47,422 nucleotides of DNA from Lachnospiraceae bacterium (GCA_017396555.1 JAFQLS010000005.1:1-47422), one strand, 5' to 3'; positions 8,691 through 17,049 are shown, counted from the stretch's first letter. Numbers and translations: made by a program. Notes: generated by a model from the sequence alone, not told the origin.

Positions 8691-8813
8691 ATGTTTGAAA
8701 ATATATGTGTAGGAATTATGGTTACAATAGTTGTAGCAGCAGGAATCTGGTCATGGTGGATTGACAATCATGGCAACACTCCTGACATTGAAAATAAGGA
8801 AAATAAGGAATGA
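8691..8813 (+). CDS. 40-residue single-pass membrane microprotein
   Basis: ATG 8691 is preceded by AAGAGG at nine bases. The product has one hydrophobic helix (GIMVTIVVAAGIWSWW) and a polar, acidic tail ending NKENKE. Its TGA overlaps the ATG of the DUF368 gene (ATGA at 8810-8813), a strong sign of real translation and coupling. I do not recognise a family. The one-to-one coupling suggests a subunit or regulator of the carrier encoded next. Confidence 0.7.
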   Translation: MFENICVGIMVTIVVAAGIWSWWIDNHGNTPDIENKENKE

Positions 8814-9658
8814 TAAAAAGTATTTTTCAAGGTATTGTTATAGGTCTAGCCAGTGTGCTTCCGGGAGTTAGTGGCGGAACCATTGCCATATCAATGGGCA
8901 TATATGACAAGATAATATCATGTATTACTCATTTGTTTAAAAATTTCAAGAAAAATGTGCTGTTTTTACTTCCAATAGGAATAGGTGTAATAATAGCAAT
9001 TGCCGGAAGCGCATTTGGACTTGATTACTTATTTGAAATATTTCCGATGCAGACCAACTGGATGTTTATAGGTTTGATACTCGGAAGTGTTCCATCAATA
9101 TATGGTAAGATTAAAGGTGAAACAATTAAACTTGGACATATCGGAGCCCTTGTATTTTTCTTTGTAGGTATAATAAGTTTTGCATTAATTAGTGGAAATA
9201 ACGGAACTGATGTAGTACTTAACAGTAATATGATAAGCTTTATAAAATTACTGTTTGTTGGAATAATTGCTTCAGCAACATTAATAATTCCAGGTGTCAG
9301 CGGTTCAATGTTGCTGCTTATGATGGGATATTATAATCCGATACTTAGTGTCATAACTTCATTTATAAAAAATGTAACCAGACTAGATATCAGAGGTGCG
9401 GTTGCAGATATATTTATACTTGCTCCATTTGGAATTGGTATAGTATTTGGTATTTTTGCACTGGCAAAGCTAATAGAAATGATATTTAAAAAGGCTCCAA
9501 CATATGCATATTGGGGCATACTTGGACTTATCGTGGCATCACCATTTGGAATTGTATTGTCCACTTCATTTCCAGAACTGAACATCATAAGATTTGTAAC
9601 AAGCTTTATAACATTTGTGGCAGGAATAATGATTGCTACAGAACTAGGGGATAATTAA
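8810..9658 (+). CDS. DUF368 / PopT-like polyprenyl-phosphate carrier
   Basis: A 282-residue polytopic membrane protein with about eight helices. The two repeated DUF368 motifs are visible: VLPGVSGGTIAISMGIY near residue 17 and IIPGVSGSMLLLMMGYY near residue 158. DUF368 proteins (PopT) have been shown to recycle undecaprenyl phosphate across the membrane for cell-wall synthesis. Translationally coupled to the microprotein upstream. The hairpin at 9672-9699 ends the unit. Confidence 0.9.
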   Translation: MIKSIFQGIVIGLASVLPGVSGGTIAISMGIYDKIISCITHLFKNFKKNVLFLLPIGIGVIIAIAGSAFGLDYLFEIFPMQTNWMFIGLILGSVPSIYGKIKGETIKLGHIGALVFFFVGIISFALISGNNGTDVVLNSNMISFIKLLFVGIIASATLIIPGVSGSMLLLMMGYYNPILSVITSFIKNVTRLDIRGAVADIFILAPFGIGIVFGIFALAKLIEMIFKKAPTYAYWGILGLIVASPFGIVLSTSFPELNIIRFVTSFITFVAGIMIATELGDN

Positions 9659-9671
9659 TTTATATAATAAT

Positions 9672-9699
9672 GGCGAGATGGAAAATTTCCTATCTCGCC
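9672..9699. terminator. Hairpin between convergent genes
   Basis: GGCGAGAT (9672-9679) pairs with ATCTCGCC (9692-9699), extended inward by GAAA/TTTC. It separates two converging genes. The T-tracts on both sides are weak (AATTTAATT and ATTATTATAT). Confidence 0.6.
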
Positions 9700-9707
9700 C
9701 AATTTAA

Positions 9708-10208
9708 TTATTCTTCATTTATAAATGCCGCATCTGATTTTATAACAAAAAGATATTCTGATTCTCCATCTTTCCATTCACAAATCATACGATAACCTTT
9801 TAGTGTTGCACTCTTCTCATAGTCATTTGAATTCGAACTAAGCAATGTAGCTATGTTAGGTTCAAGCGTAAACGATGCCTTATTACCATTCATTGATACA
9901 TCTATACTTTTCGCTGCCGTATCTAATGAGTACTTATAATTACCATTTTCGTCTATTATGTATTCTGATAAATGAATATCTTCTGGAATTTCTTCATTAA
10001 ATTTTATAGAAATTTCCTTTTTGTCAGCTACATAAACTAAATCATTTTTATCCAGCTTATCCATTATTTCTGTGAATTCATTGATGTTTTCGTATATTTT
10101 TATATTAGTTATTCCGTTAGAAACAACTATCGGTTCATCATTTTTAGAACAACTAAAAAGTACACAACATACAATAAACAAGCAACATATTTTACTAATT
10201 TTATTCAT
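9708..10208 (-). CDS. Small lipoprotein of unknown function
   Basis: A 166-residue product with a lipoprotein signal: hydrophobic N-terminus and lipobox VLFSC, lipidated Cys about 20. The mature part is polar and probably beta-rich, with no motif recognised. It is the last gene of the four-gene operon behind the c-di-GMP riboswitch, 21 bases after the ABC protein, so it may be an extracellular accessory or immunity-like part of that system. GAGGAA lies nine bases before the ATG. Confidence 0.75.
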   Translation of the reverse strand: MNKISKICCLFIVCCVLFSCSKNDEPIVVSNGITNIKIYENINEFTEIMDKLDKNDLVYVADKKEISIKFNEEIPEDIHLSEYIIDENGNYKYSLDTAAKSIDVSMNGNKASFTLEPNIATLLSSNSNDYEKSATLKGYRMICEWKDGESEYLFVIKSDAAFINEE

Positions 10209-10229
10209 TATTGATTTCCTCTTACTTTA

Positions 10230-12773
10230 TTAATACATATTTTTCATTAATTTTATTGGATATAGTTTTGAAAGCCTTCTAATTGGTATTGCAGATGCTA
10301 AGATACATATTATACATATAATTATCACTAAAACAAACATCACATTATGATTCCATGCTAAAAACACTGTTTTAAATCCAAGAATTTGTTCACTATATTT
10401 ATTGTTTATAAAACGCAAAAAAATATTTGTCTCAAGAAAAGTAACTATAATTGATAATGCGCTTAACATTAATGCCTCTTGACTATATATCTTTAATATA
10501 TCTCTATTGGTTATACCAAGAGTTCTCATTATTCCTATACTACGCGAACTGTCACTTATACTATAGCTGACATATGATACTATAACCAAAAATAATACCA
10601 AGAGCAATAATGTTATCACAACATATAGCAATATTTTTGCTTCCTTTAGCAACGCGGCAAAGCTAATTATATTATATACTATTGGATTATCAATAACGAT
10701 ATCATTTTTTTCACACTGATTTACAAATTTGGTAATATCATCATAATATAATAAATATTTTTCTCCATAAAAATATTTAAAATAATCCTCTTTAATATTC
10801 TTATACACGTCATCTTTAATATATACATTTGCGTTTAATGTATCACTTATACCAGCAATTCCAACCACCGTTACCTTATCTCCCAAATAGTCATATAAAT
10901 TCAATGAGTCATAATAATCATATCCATACTCCTCATCATATAAATCTGTAACCTCAAAGCTTATAGGTTCTTCAAAAAAAGTCTCTATTCTTCCTGTCTT
11001 CTGATTCCATTTAACATAACCTAATTCTTCTGCAATGTCATACCCTATAATAATTTCATTTGACTTTTGTGGAAGCTCTCCCCATAGCAAATTACAATTA
11101 TTCTGTCCATTTATAGTAATTGAATTATATAGACTATCTTCTCTATACATAAAATTACCCTGATCAATATATATAGCCCAATCTCCATAAATATCTTCTA
11201 TATACTCTTTATTAAAAATTGCAAATAAAAATTTAGTTTCTTCTTCATATTGGATTAATTCACTATAGCTTCTTGTTCTTATTTGATATAAATATTCATA
11301 ATTGGAATAATCCGTATTTACAATACCTGATACAACAAAAGGTTCTTCATTAATTAATATTGTTTTCCCTATAACATTACTCATTTTTAATTCTTCGTAC
11401 ACTATATAATCGCTTACCATAACTTCGTTTGCCTTGTTGGGAAAGTTCCCTTCATAATCGTAATAGTCATTATCTTCATGAAGATATAATGCACATGCTT
11501 GAGCTGCTAATATTGACCCAACTACGTCTTCATTCTTTGTTATGGAAATATCATCTTTACACACTACTACATCATTATAGTCAAGTGAATCTTCTATATT
11601 TTCGAAAAAACTTCTTCCGTTATACAAAGTTATTTCACTTTTAATTTTTTCTTCTTCATTATAGAATGTTCTATCCTCATACACACTTGTAGTATAATAT
11701 TTCCTTAAGTTTATAAATTCCTCTACTACATCCTTCTTGGGATAATGCAACAGAAATCCTACCATTATTGTTAAGAGAGATATAATACTAAGTATTCCAA
11801 GTGTTATTGCAAATCTCATTTTTTTACGTCTCATATTGCCCATAGCAAGACTAAGTATTTTTATGAAATTAAGACCTTTTATCTTATACTTCGAATTTAT
11901 TCCATTATTATCAATATTCTCGTCTGCAACATGTTTCTTCTTACAACTTATCGTCATATCATACTCTTTACTATCTCCAGTACATTCGCAAACAACTGAA
12001 TCTATCTCTTTAATTAATTCTTCCCTTTCAACATTACAAATAGATATATTACTCGCAGCACTCTTTAAATTATAACTATAATCATAGGATGCATTATTCT
12101 CTTTATCTAAGATTATTTTTCCGTCAGACATTTCTATTACTCTGTCTGCATATTTTACAGTCTCCTCTGCATCGTGACTAACAATTATTACAAGAATCTC
12201 TTTAGATAACTTTTTTAATATTGTCATTACTATATCCGAATTCTTTTTATCCAAATTACCTGTAGGCTCATCCGCTAATAAGATTCTAGGCGATTTTATA
12301 ATTGCTCTTGCGATTGCTACACGTTGCTTTTGTCCTCCACTTAATTCACTTGGCTTACGCAACCCATATCCTTCCATATCAACACATTTAAGTACATATT
12401 CTAGTTTATCTTCTGCATTAAAGCTGTCGTCATACTCTCTAATTCTAAGAGGCAGCAATATATTTTCCTTTACTGAATATTGTTCTAACAAACTGTAATC
12501 CTGAAAAATAACTCCTAAATATTCGTTTCTATATTTATCTGACAACTTATCTGACAATCTATTTATTTGCATATCATTAATAAATATATCTCCCTGATTA
12601 TAACCATCTAATCCTGCAATAACATTAAGCAATGTAGTCTTACCGCAACCACTTTTTCCTGTAATGAATACCATTCCTTTTTCAGGAAACTCAAGTGATA
12701 CATTATCAAGTGCAATCACATCATCAGTCTTATTATCAGAATAAATCTTCTTAACATTTTGAATTATTAACAT
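10230..12773 (-). CDS. MacB-like ABC protein, fused ATPase and FtsX permease
   Basis: An 847-residue fusion. Residues 1-225 are a LolD/MacB-type ATPase: Walker A GKSGCGKTT at about 39-47, LSGGQKQRVAIARAI at about 143, LLADEPTGNLD at about 165. A first membrane helix near 320-340 (ITLGILSIISLLTIMVGFLL) is followed by an acidic, Tyr-rich extracellular domain of about 370 residues, and then three helices (LLYVVITLLLLVLFLVIVSY, ALMLSALSIIVTFL, VMFVLVIIICIICILASAIP). This is the type VII ABC design, which moves or pulls on extracytoplasmic substrates and does not simply transport. In its operon the likely client is the secreted 272-residue protein or its product. Confidence 0.9.
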   Translation of the reverse strand: MLIIQNVKKIYSDNKTDDVIALDNVSLEFPEKGMVFITGKSGCGKTTLLNVIAGLDGYNQGDIFINDMQINRLSDKLSDKYRNEYLGVIFQDYSLLEQYSVKENILLPLRIREYDDSFNAEDKLEYVLKCVDMEGYGLRKPSELSGGQKQRVAIARAIIKSPRILLADEPTGNLDKKNSDIVMTILKKLSKEILVIIVSHDAEETVKYADRVIEMSDGKIILDKENNASYDYSYNLKSAASNISICNVEREELIKEIDSVVCECTGDSKEYDMTISCKKKHVADENIDNNGINSKYKIKGLNFIKILSLAMGNMRRKKMRFAITLGILSIISLLTIMVGFLLHYPKKDVVEEFINLRKYYTTSVYEDRTFYNEEEKIKSEITLYNGRSFFENIEDSLDYNDVVVCKDDISITKNEDVVGSILAAQACALYLHEDNDYYDYEGNFPNKANEVMVSDYIVYEELKMSNVIGKTILINEEPFVVSGIVNTDYSNYEYLYQIRTRSYSELIQYEEETKFLFAIFNKEYIEDIYGDWAIYIDQGNFMYREDSLYNSITINGQNNCNLLWGELPQKSNEIIIGYDIAEELGYVKWNQKTGRIETFFEEPISFEVTDLYDEEYGYDYYDSLNLYDYLGDKVTVVGIAGISDTLNANVYIKDDVYKNIKEDYFKYFYGEKYLLYYDDITKFVNQCEKNDIVIDNPIVYNIISFAALLKEAKILLYVVITLLLLVLFLVIVSYVSYSISDSSRSIGIMRTLGITNRDILKIYSQEALMLSALSIIVTFLETNIFLRFINNKYSEQILGFKTVFLAWNHNVMFVLVIIICIICILASAIPIRRLSKLYPIKLMKNMY

Positions 12774-12800
12774 AGATATCCCTCTTTCAAATATTTCAAT

Positions 12801-12834
12801 AAAAAGACTGTTGCTATTAATAAATTCACAACAG
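12801..12834 (-). terminator. Internal terminator/attenuator before the ABC gene
   Basis: CTGTTG (12808-12813) pairs with CAACAG (12829-12834); on the minus strand TCTTTTTATT follows. It lies inside the operon, so transcription into the ABC gene is probably partial. Confidence 0.55.
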
Positions 12835-12850
12835 CCCTTCTACGTTTAAT

Positions 12851-13450
12851 TTAGTAATCTCCAATTGCATGTACAATAGATGATATAACATAAAAAGATA
12901 TAATTTCTTTGTCTTCACCGTTAAGAAACTTATGCCATGCAACATCATCAATTGTTCCATCTTCACCTATCATACCACGTTCAGTAACCTGAAGTAATAC
13001 TGAATACGCATCCTCACTATATACATATCTATCATCACCCTCAGCAATGTATTCATTTATTTGTGATATGTATTGCTGTCCAATGTATACAAAACTTATC
13101 TTTTCTTTATCCATCGCATTCTTAATTATCTTAAAATGCTTTTCTTCAAGCTTTACTGTACCTGCTATATCGTTAATAACAATCCATGATTTTCCACCAT
13201 TTGATACTAATTTATCTTTTGTTATTTCACTTATATTTTCCACAATCTTCAAAGTATCCCTAAAGTAGATGTCTTCTCCGTAGAAATAAATCTTCTCATA
13301 ATACTCATTTATTTTCTTAACATCCGTATCATATTGGTCAAGCTCTCCTTCATTAAGATACATATCAAATGGATCAATTGTAGCATTTAATACATACAAT
13401 ACTGGAAGCAACAAACATATGACTAATATTGTAATTATGATCTTCTTCAT
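12851..13450 (-). CDS. Membrane-anchored protein of unknown function
   Basis: A 199-residue protein with one N-terminal hydrophobic segment (IIITILVICLLLPVLYVL) and an acidic extracytoplasmic part. No known motif seen. GGGAGG precedes the ATG; the gene begins 16 bases after the secreted-protein gene and is followed by an internal terminator. The position between a secreted protein and a MacB-like ABC protein suggests a membrane partner or immunity protein; that is inference from order only. Confidence 0.7.
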   Translation of the reverse strand: MKKIIITILVICLLLPVLYVLNATIDPFDMYLNEGELDQYDTDVKKINEYYEKIYFYGEDIYFRDTLKIVENISEITKDKLVSNGGKSWIVINDIAGTVKLEEKHFKIIKNAMDKEKISFVYIGQQYISQINEYIAEGDDRYVYSEDAYSVLLQVTERGMIGEDGTIDDVAWHKFLNGEDKEIISFYVISSIVHAIGDY

Positions 13451-13466
13451 GGTTCCTCCCTTTTAT

Positions 13467-14285
13467 CTACTGTCTGTTAATTGCAAAAGTATATTCTCCA
13501 CCACCAGATTTTCCAGTTTGCCATGCATATATTCCATATCGATATCCTGCCGTGCCGTATGTAGTTACTTTATCATTATATTTCTTATTATTTGATCTAC
13601 GTACTGTGATGATATTCATCTGCTCTGTTACCCCACTACAATAATCAATTGCGCTATAGTCTGTGAATATAGATGCATTACTTGCAACATAATTGTATTT
13701 AAATGTTGCAGTCTTTTCTGTCTTTGCCACTGACACCTCCAGTGCCTTCTTCTCAATGCCACTTACCGTACCACTTATTCCTACTGTTTTATTAGTACTT
13801 GCATTTACAGAAACACTATATTTCTTTGATGGTACAATATCATTCTTAGGGCTATATTCTATTATTTCCCTTTGTAAACTGTGTTGTACACTGTAATACT
13901 CAGGATAACCCTGGTATTTGAGCTTAACACCTAATTGACTATTTGTTGTAAATGTTTTAGGAACAAATTCCACCCTAACCATTATATCGTCATGATACAT
14001 CGGTGTGCCGTTTACATTTACTGTTCCCTTGTGTGTACTATAACCTAAATATACAAATGCCTCATAGGCCAAGTAACAATCTGTATAGTGTTTTTCACTC
14101 TTCTTCCTATACCAATATGCTGGTTTGTTAGTTGATGAGCCTATTGTAAATCCATGGTTCCCCGTTGCTGAATAATCTGTTGCAGCATCCACATTTGTTT
14201 CGCTTACTGTCAAACACATCATTACTACTATAAGTATGTAACATATACCTTTCTTGACAGCCTTTAATACTTTTTTTGTGTTCAT
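13467..14285 (-). CDS. Secreted protein of unknown function, first gene of the c-di-GMP riboswitch operon
   Basis: A 272-residue protein with a signal peptide (basic start, hydrophobic core ICYILIVVMMCLTV, cut probably after VDA). The mature region is rich in Tyr, Ser, Thr, Val and Lys in alternating pattern, suggesting mostly beta structure; two Cys are visible (DCYLAYEAF, DYCSGV). The Gly/Ser-rich end (TGKSGGGEYTF) has no sorting signal. No family recognised; a surface adhesin-like or pore-forming protein would both fit. GAGGATG precedes the ATG. About 180 bases separate the start from the riboswitch terminator. Confidence 0.75.
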   Translation of the reverse strand: MNTKKVLKAVKKGICYILIVVMMCLTVSETNVDAATDYSATGNHGFTIGSSTNKPAYWYRKKSEKHYTDCYLAYEAFVYLGYSTHKGTVNVNGTPMYHDDIMVRVEFVPKTFTTNSQLGVKLKYQGYPEYYSVQHSLQREIIEYSPKNDIVPSKKYSVSVNASTNKTVGISGTVSGIEKKALEVSVAKTEKTATFKYNYVASNASIFTDYSAIDYCSGVTEQMNIITVRRSNNKKYNDKVTTYGTAGYRYGIYAWQTGKSGGGEYTFAINRQ

Positions 14286-14313
14286 TTCTTATCATCCTCT
14301 TTTCTATATAATG

Positions 14314-14425
14314 TTGCACATATATGAAAAAAGTGTTAAACTTGACTTATAGGTACTTATTTCATAAGTGCTTGGATTCCGGACTCTGATGGTTTTCGCG
14401 AATTTTATCAGAGTCCATTTTTATA
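14314..14425 (+). ncRNA. Possible antisense RNA to the operon leader
   Basis: Plus strand TTGCAC (14314-14319), spacer 17, TAAACT (14337-14342) preceded by TGT. Downstream come the palindrome ACTTAT-TTC-ATAAGT (14355-14369) and a hairpin GGACTCTGAT/ATCAGAGTCC (14381-14390/14407-14416) followed by ATTTTTATA. There is no plus-strand gene for this terminator to serve, so an RNA of about 80 bases opposite the minus-strand leader is the simplest reading. Confidence 0.4.
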
Positions 14426-14466
14426 TAAAACACTATTTATTAGTGTCTCATATCATAATAACAATC

Positions 14467-14500
14467 AAAAAAGGTTGCAACGAACCAATTCATTGCAACC
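14467..14500 (-). terminator. Expression-platform terminator of the c-di-GMP riboswitch
   Basis: GGTTGCAA (14473-14480) pairs with TTGCAACC (14493-14500); TTTTTTGATTG follows on the minus strand. It lies about 25 bases after the aptamer. Confidence 0.8.
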
Positions 14501-14524
14501 GAACTATCTTAGTAATAATCTTTT

Positions 14525-14599
14525 TTTATAACCACTACCTTAGACTCCCAGCTTTGCGTCCCTACATTTCCATAGGTTTGCCCTTTAATTACTTACCAC
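14525..14599 (-). promoter_or_regulatory. Cyclic di-GMP-I (GEMM) riboswitch aptamer
   Basis: On the minus strand AAAGGGCAAACC is followed by a perfect six-pair stem CCTATG-GAAA-TGTAGG (14561-14576) with a GNRA tetraloop, then the invariant GGGACGCAAAGC (14551-14562) and a short P3 region ending GGTAGTGGTT. These are the hallmark elements of the class I c-di-GMP riboswitch in the expected order. It is transcribed from the promoter at 14606-14634 and followed by an intrinsic terminator. The regulated genes are the secreted protein, anchored protein, MacB-like ABC protein and lipoprotein. Whether c-di-GMP turns it on or off is not clear from the sequence. Confidence 0.87.
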
Positions 14600-14605
14600 T
14601 GTGTC

Positions 14606-14634
14606 ATACTAACATATTTGTCAAAATTTGTCAA
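14606..14634 (-). promoter_or_regulatory. Promoter of the riboswitch operon
   Basis: Minus strand TTGACA (14629-14634), spacer 17, TAGTAT (14606-14611) with an upstream TGT (extended -10). Predicted start near 14599, just before the aptamer. Confidence 0.75.
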
Positions 14635-14659
14635 CAGCTTACACGTCGTCACATTATGC

Positions 14660-14700
14660 AAAAAACTGCCACTCAGTAACTTTCCGTTACCAAGCGACAG
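14660..14700 (-). terminator. Terminator of the feoB operon
   Basis: A 15-pair stem (14686-14700 with 14666-14680, several G-U pairs) with loop of five, followed on the minus strand by TTTTTTG. Strong intrinsic terminator. Confidence 0.85.
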
Positions 14701-14715
14701 CCATATTAACCTAAT

Positions 14716-14871
14716 TTATGAGCAAGTATTATTTTTATCGTTCCTCTTCTGACACTCTCCTGCATGAGGGCAGCCTATACATTTCGTCCCCTTTTTCTTC
14801 TCTTTAATTATGTAAGTAATTGCCACACCTATTATCACAACAAGTATGATACCAACAATAAAATTTTCCAT
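14716..14871 (-). CDS. FeoB-associated Cys-rich membrane protein
   Basis: A 51-residue protein with one hydrophobic helix (FIVGIILVVIIGVAITYII) and a Cys cluster C-x2-C-x5-C in KCIGCPHAGECQ, with one more Cys at the C-terminal end. This is the pattern of the small FeoB-linked membrane proteins found next to feoB in Firmicutes; a role in iron delivery or redox at the channel is proposed for the family. Start ATG 14871 follows GAGGAA; longer frames upstream run into the hairpin region. Same transcript as feoB. Confidence 0.85.
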   Translation of the reverse strand: MENFIVGIILVVIIGVAITYIIKEKKKGTKCIGCPHAGECQKRNDKNNTCS

Positions 14872-14882
14872 ACTATTCCTCA

Positions 14883-15010
14883 TTTCTGAGCGATTTATTG
14901 CGAAGAGGCGACGCAAATTTTAGATTTGCGTCTGCCATAGAAGCTATTTGCTTTCGCTCAGAAACAAATAGCCGTGTGAAAAATCAGCGCATCAGCGTGA
15001 TTTTTCACAC
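14883..15010. repeat. Nested inverted repeats between feoB and the Cys-rich gene
   Basis: Three hairpins follow one another: GACGCAAAT/ATTTGCGTC (14910-14918/14924-14932), GCTATTTG/CAAATAGC (14943-14950/14965-14972), and a 13-pair stem GTGTGAAAAATCA/TGATTTTTCACAC (14974-14986/14998-15010). An outer pair TTTCTGAGCG/CGCTCAGAAA (14883-14892/14955-14964) encloses the first. The block looks like a small palindromic dispersed element, or an mRNA-processing region that lowers expression of the downstream gene. Confidence 0.65.
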
Positions 15011-15026
15011 TATCACTCCTAATTTA

Positions 15027-17015
15027 TTATGCGGTCTTATTGGCGTACTCTGCATCTGTCTTTCTTCTTGAGCCTATAGCAAGACCTACGATAGCTGCTA
15101 TAATAACTGCTACTGCTATAAGACCAGGAACTAATCCAGCACCAGCCTTACCATATACGATAGGTGTACCAATCTGGTATATAAGGAATGCTACAATGTA
15201 GCCAACTGCAAACTGAAGTCCGATACCTGCAAATAACCATTTCTTAGATTTGATTTCTGAGTTCATGGCACCAATTGCTGCAAAACAAGGTGGTGTATAT
15301 AGATTAAACATAAGATATGCAAGACCTGCTACAGCAGTAATACCAAACATTTCAGGACCATTTCCAAGACCAGCTTCAAGTAATTCAAAATCTTCATTAA
15401 TTGCACTAAGAGCAAACACTGCCCCTAATGTACCTACTACTTCTTCCTTCGCTATAAAGCCTGTAATTGACGCTGCGGCCAACTGCCACATACCAAATCC
15501 AAGCGGAATTAATAACACTGCAAATGGTGTTGCAACGCTTGCAAGAATAGAATCACTTGCATCTGCTGCTTCCTTTAATGTCCATGTATATGATGCCATA
15601 ATACTTACAATGGCATTACACACAAGAATAACTGTTCCCGCTTTAATTATGTATGATTTTCCTCTCTCAAACATTGTTCTGATTGCTCCAAGCATGCTTG
15701 GAACCTTATATTCCGGAAGTTCAATGATGAAGAAGGATTTTCTATATTTGTGTCCTGTAATAGCTTTTACTAATAAGCCACCAAATAACACCAACAAAAT
15801 TCCTACAAAATAACACACTGGTGATACCCAGCCTGATTCAGGGAAGAATGCACCTGCAAAGAGGGCAATAACAGGAATCTTAGCACCGCATGGAATGAAT
15901 GGTGTAAGCATTGCTGTTGCTCTTCTTTCTCTCTCGTCACGAATTGTACGACAAGCCATAATACCGGGAATTGCACAACCTGTACCTATAACAAGAGGAA
16001 TAACTGACTTTCCTGAAAGACCTACCCTCTTAAATATTGGATCAAGTACAACACTCACACGAGCCATATAACCACAGTCTTCTAATAATGCAAGCAGGAA
16101 ATACATTATCATTACAAGTGGCAGGAAACCAACTACAGCACCAACACCACCTATTATACCGTCAACTAAAATTGTCTGTAAAATAGGTTCAGCACCTGAT
16201 ACCTTGTCGCCTACCCATCCACCGAACTGATCAATGTAACCACACAACCAGTCAGCAACAATTGGACCAAGCCATGCCTGCGATACCCAGAACACAAACC
16301 ACATAACTGCTGCAAATATTACAATTCCCGCCACAGGATTTGTAATTACAGTGTCAATTGCATCACTTACATTTCTATCCTTTGTTGCAACCTTACGGTT
16401 TTCTACCTTTTTAACAATGTCATTTACAAAGTCGAATCTCTTCTTATCTGCTGCAATTACAGCACTCTTGTCTGTCATATCCACATCTCCCTGTGAATAT
16501 GGTGCTTTTTGTCCTGCACCCTTTAGAGATACAGCTTTACTTACAACATCCTTAAGCCCATTCTCATTAGAAGCAATAGATACTGTCTCAACAACAGGGC
16601 AACCAAGCTTATCAGCAAGAATCTTAACATCAATTTGTGTATCCTTCTTATCATTGATATCACTCTTATTAAGTGCTACAACCATCGGAATACCAAGCTC
16701 TAATAACTGTGTAGTGAAGAACAGGCTTCTACTAAGATTAGTAGCATCTACAATATTAATGATTACATCCGGATTTTCATTTTTAACATATGTACTTGTA
16801 ACACTTTCCTCCGATGTAAATGGCGACATCGAATATGCTCCCGGCAAGTCAACTGCGATGAGTTCTTCACCTTCGCAGTAACTCTTTTTAATTAGGCTTT
16901 CCTTCTTGTCAACAGTAACTCCGGCCCAGTTACCAACCTTTTCTTTTTTTCCCGTCAGCGCATTGTACATAGTAGTTTTACCGCTGTTAGGATTACCTGC
17001 TAATGCAATTCTCAT
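15027..17015 (-). CDS. feoB: Ferrous iron transporter FeoB
   Basis: A 662-residue protein with an N-terminal GTPase domain (G1 GNPNSGKTT at about 8-16, G3 DLPGAYSMSPFTSEE, G4 ALNKSD) followed by the FeoB membrane domain with two Gate repeats (LEDCGYMARVSVVLDPIFKR, GTGCAIPGI, FIPCGAKIPV). It imports Fe(II) across the cytoplasmic membrane. Start ATG 17015 is chosen for GGAG at six bases. It has its own promoter with a GTTAG-N6-CTAAC operator, separate from feoA. Length is normal for the shorter Firmicute FeoB group. Confident assignment. Confidence 0.97.
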   Translation of the reverse strand: MRIALAGNPNSGKTTMYNALTGKKEKVGNWAGVTVDKKESLIKKSYCEGEELIAVDLPGAYSMSPFTSEESVTSTYVKNENPDVIINIVDATNLSRSLFFTTQLLELGIPMVVALNKSDINDKKDTQIDVKILADKLGCPVVETVSIASNENGLKDVVSKAVSLKGAGQKAPYSQGDVDMTDKSAVIAADKKRFDFVNDIVKKVENRKVATKDRNVSDAIDTVITNPVAGIVIFAAVMWFVFWVSQAWLGPIVADWLCGYIDQFGGWVGDKVSGAEPILQTILVDGIIGGVGAVVGFLPLVMIMYFLLALLEDCGYMARVSVVLDPIFKRVGLSGKSVIPLVIGTGCAIPGIMACRTIRDERERRATAMLTPFIPCGAKIPVIALFAGAFFPESGWVSPVCYFVGILLVLFGGLLVKAITGHKYRKSFFIIELPEYKVPSMLGAIRTMFERGKSYIIKAGTVILVCNAIVSIMASYTWTLKEAADASDSILASVATPFAVLLIPLGFGMWQLAAASITGFIAKEEVVGTLGAVFALSAINEDFELLEAGLGNGPEMFGITAVAGLAYLMFNLYTPPCFAAIGAMNSEIKSKKWLFAGIGLQFAVGYIVAFLIYQIGTPIVYGKAGAGLVPGLIAVAVIIAAIVGLAIGSRRKTDAEYANKTA

Positions 17016-17049
17016 AGTTTTCTCCATCCTTTTTATATTTAACACATGT

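Noticed and set aside
14368-14679. A 103-codon plus-strand ORF across the riboswitch
   Set aside because: It spans aptamer, promoter and two terminators of the opposite strand and has no ribosome site.
15250-16881. Plus-strand ORFs of 176-187 codons opposite feoB
   Set aside because: Antisense shadows of feoB; Ser/Ala-rich products typical of reversed coding DNA.
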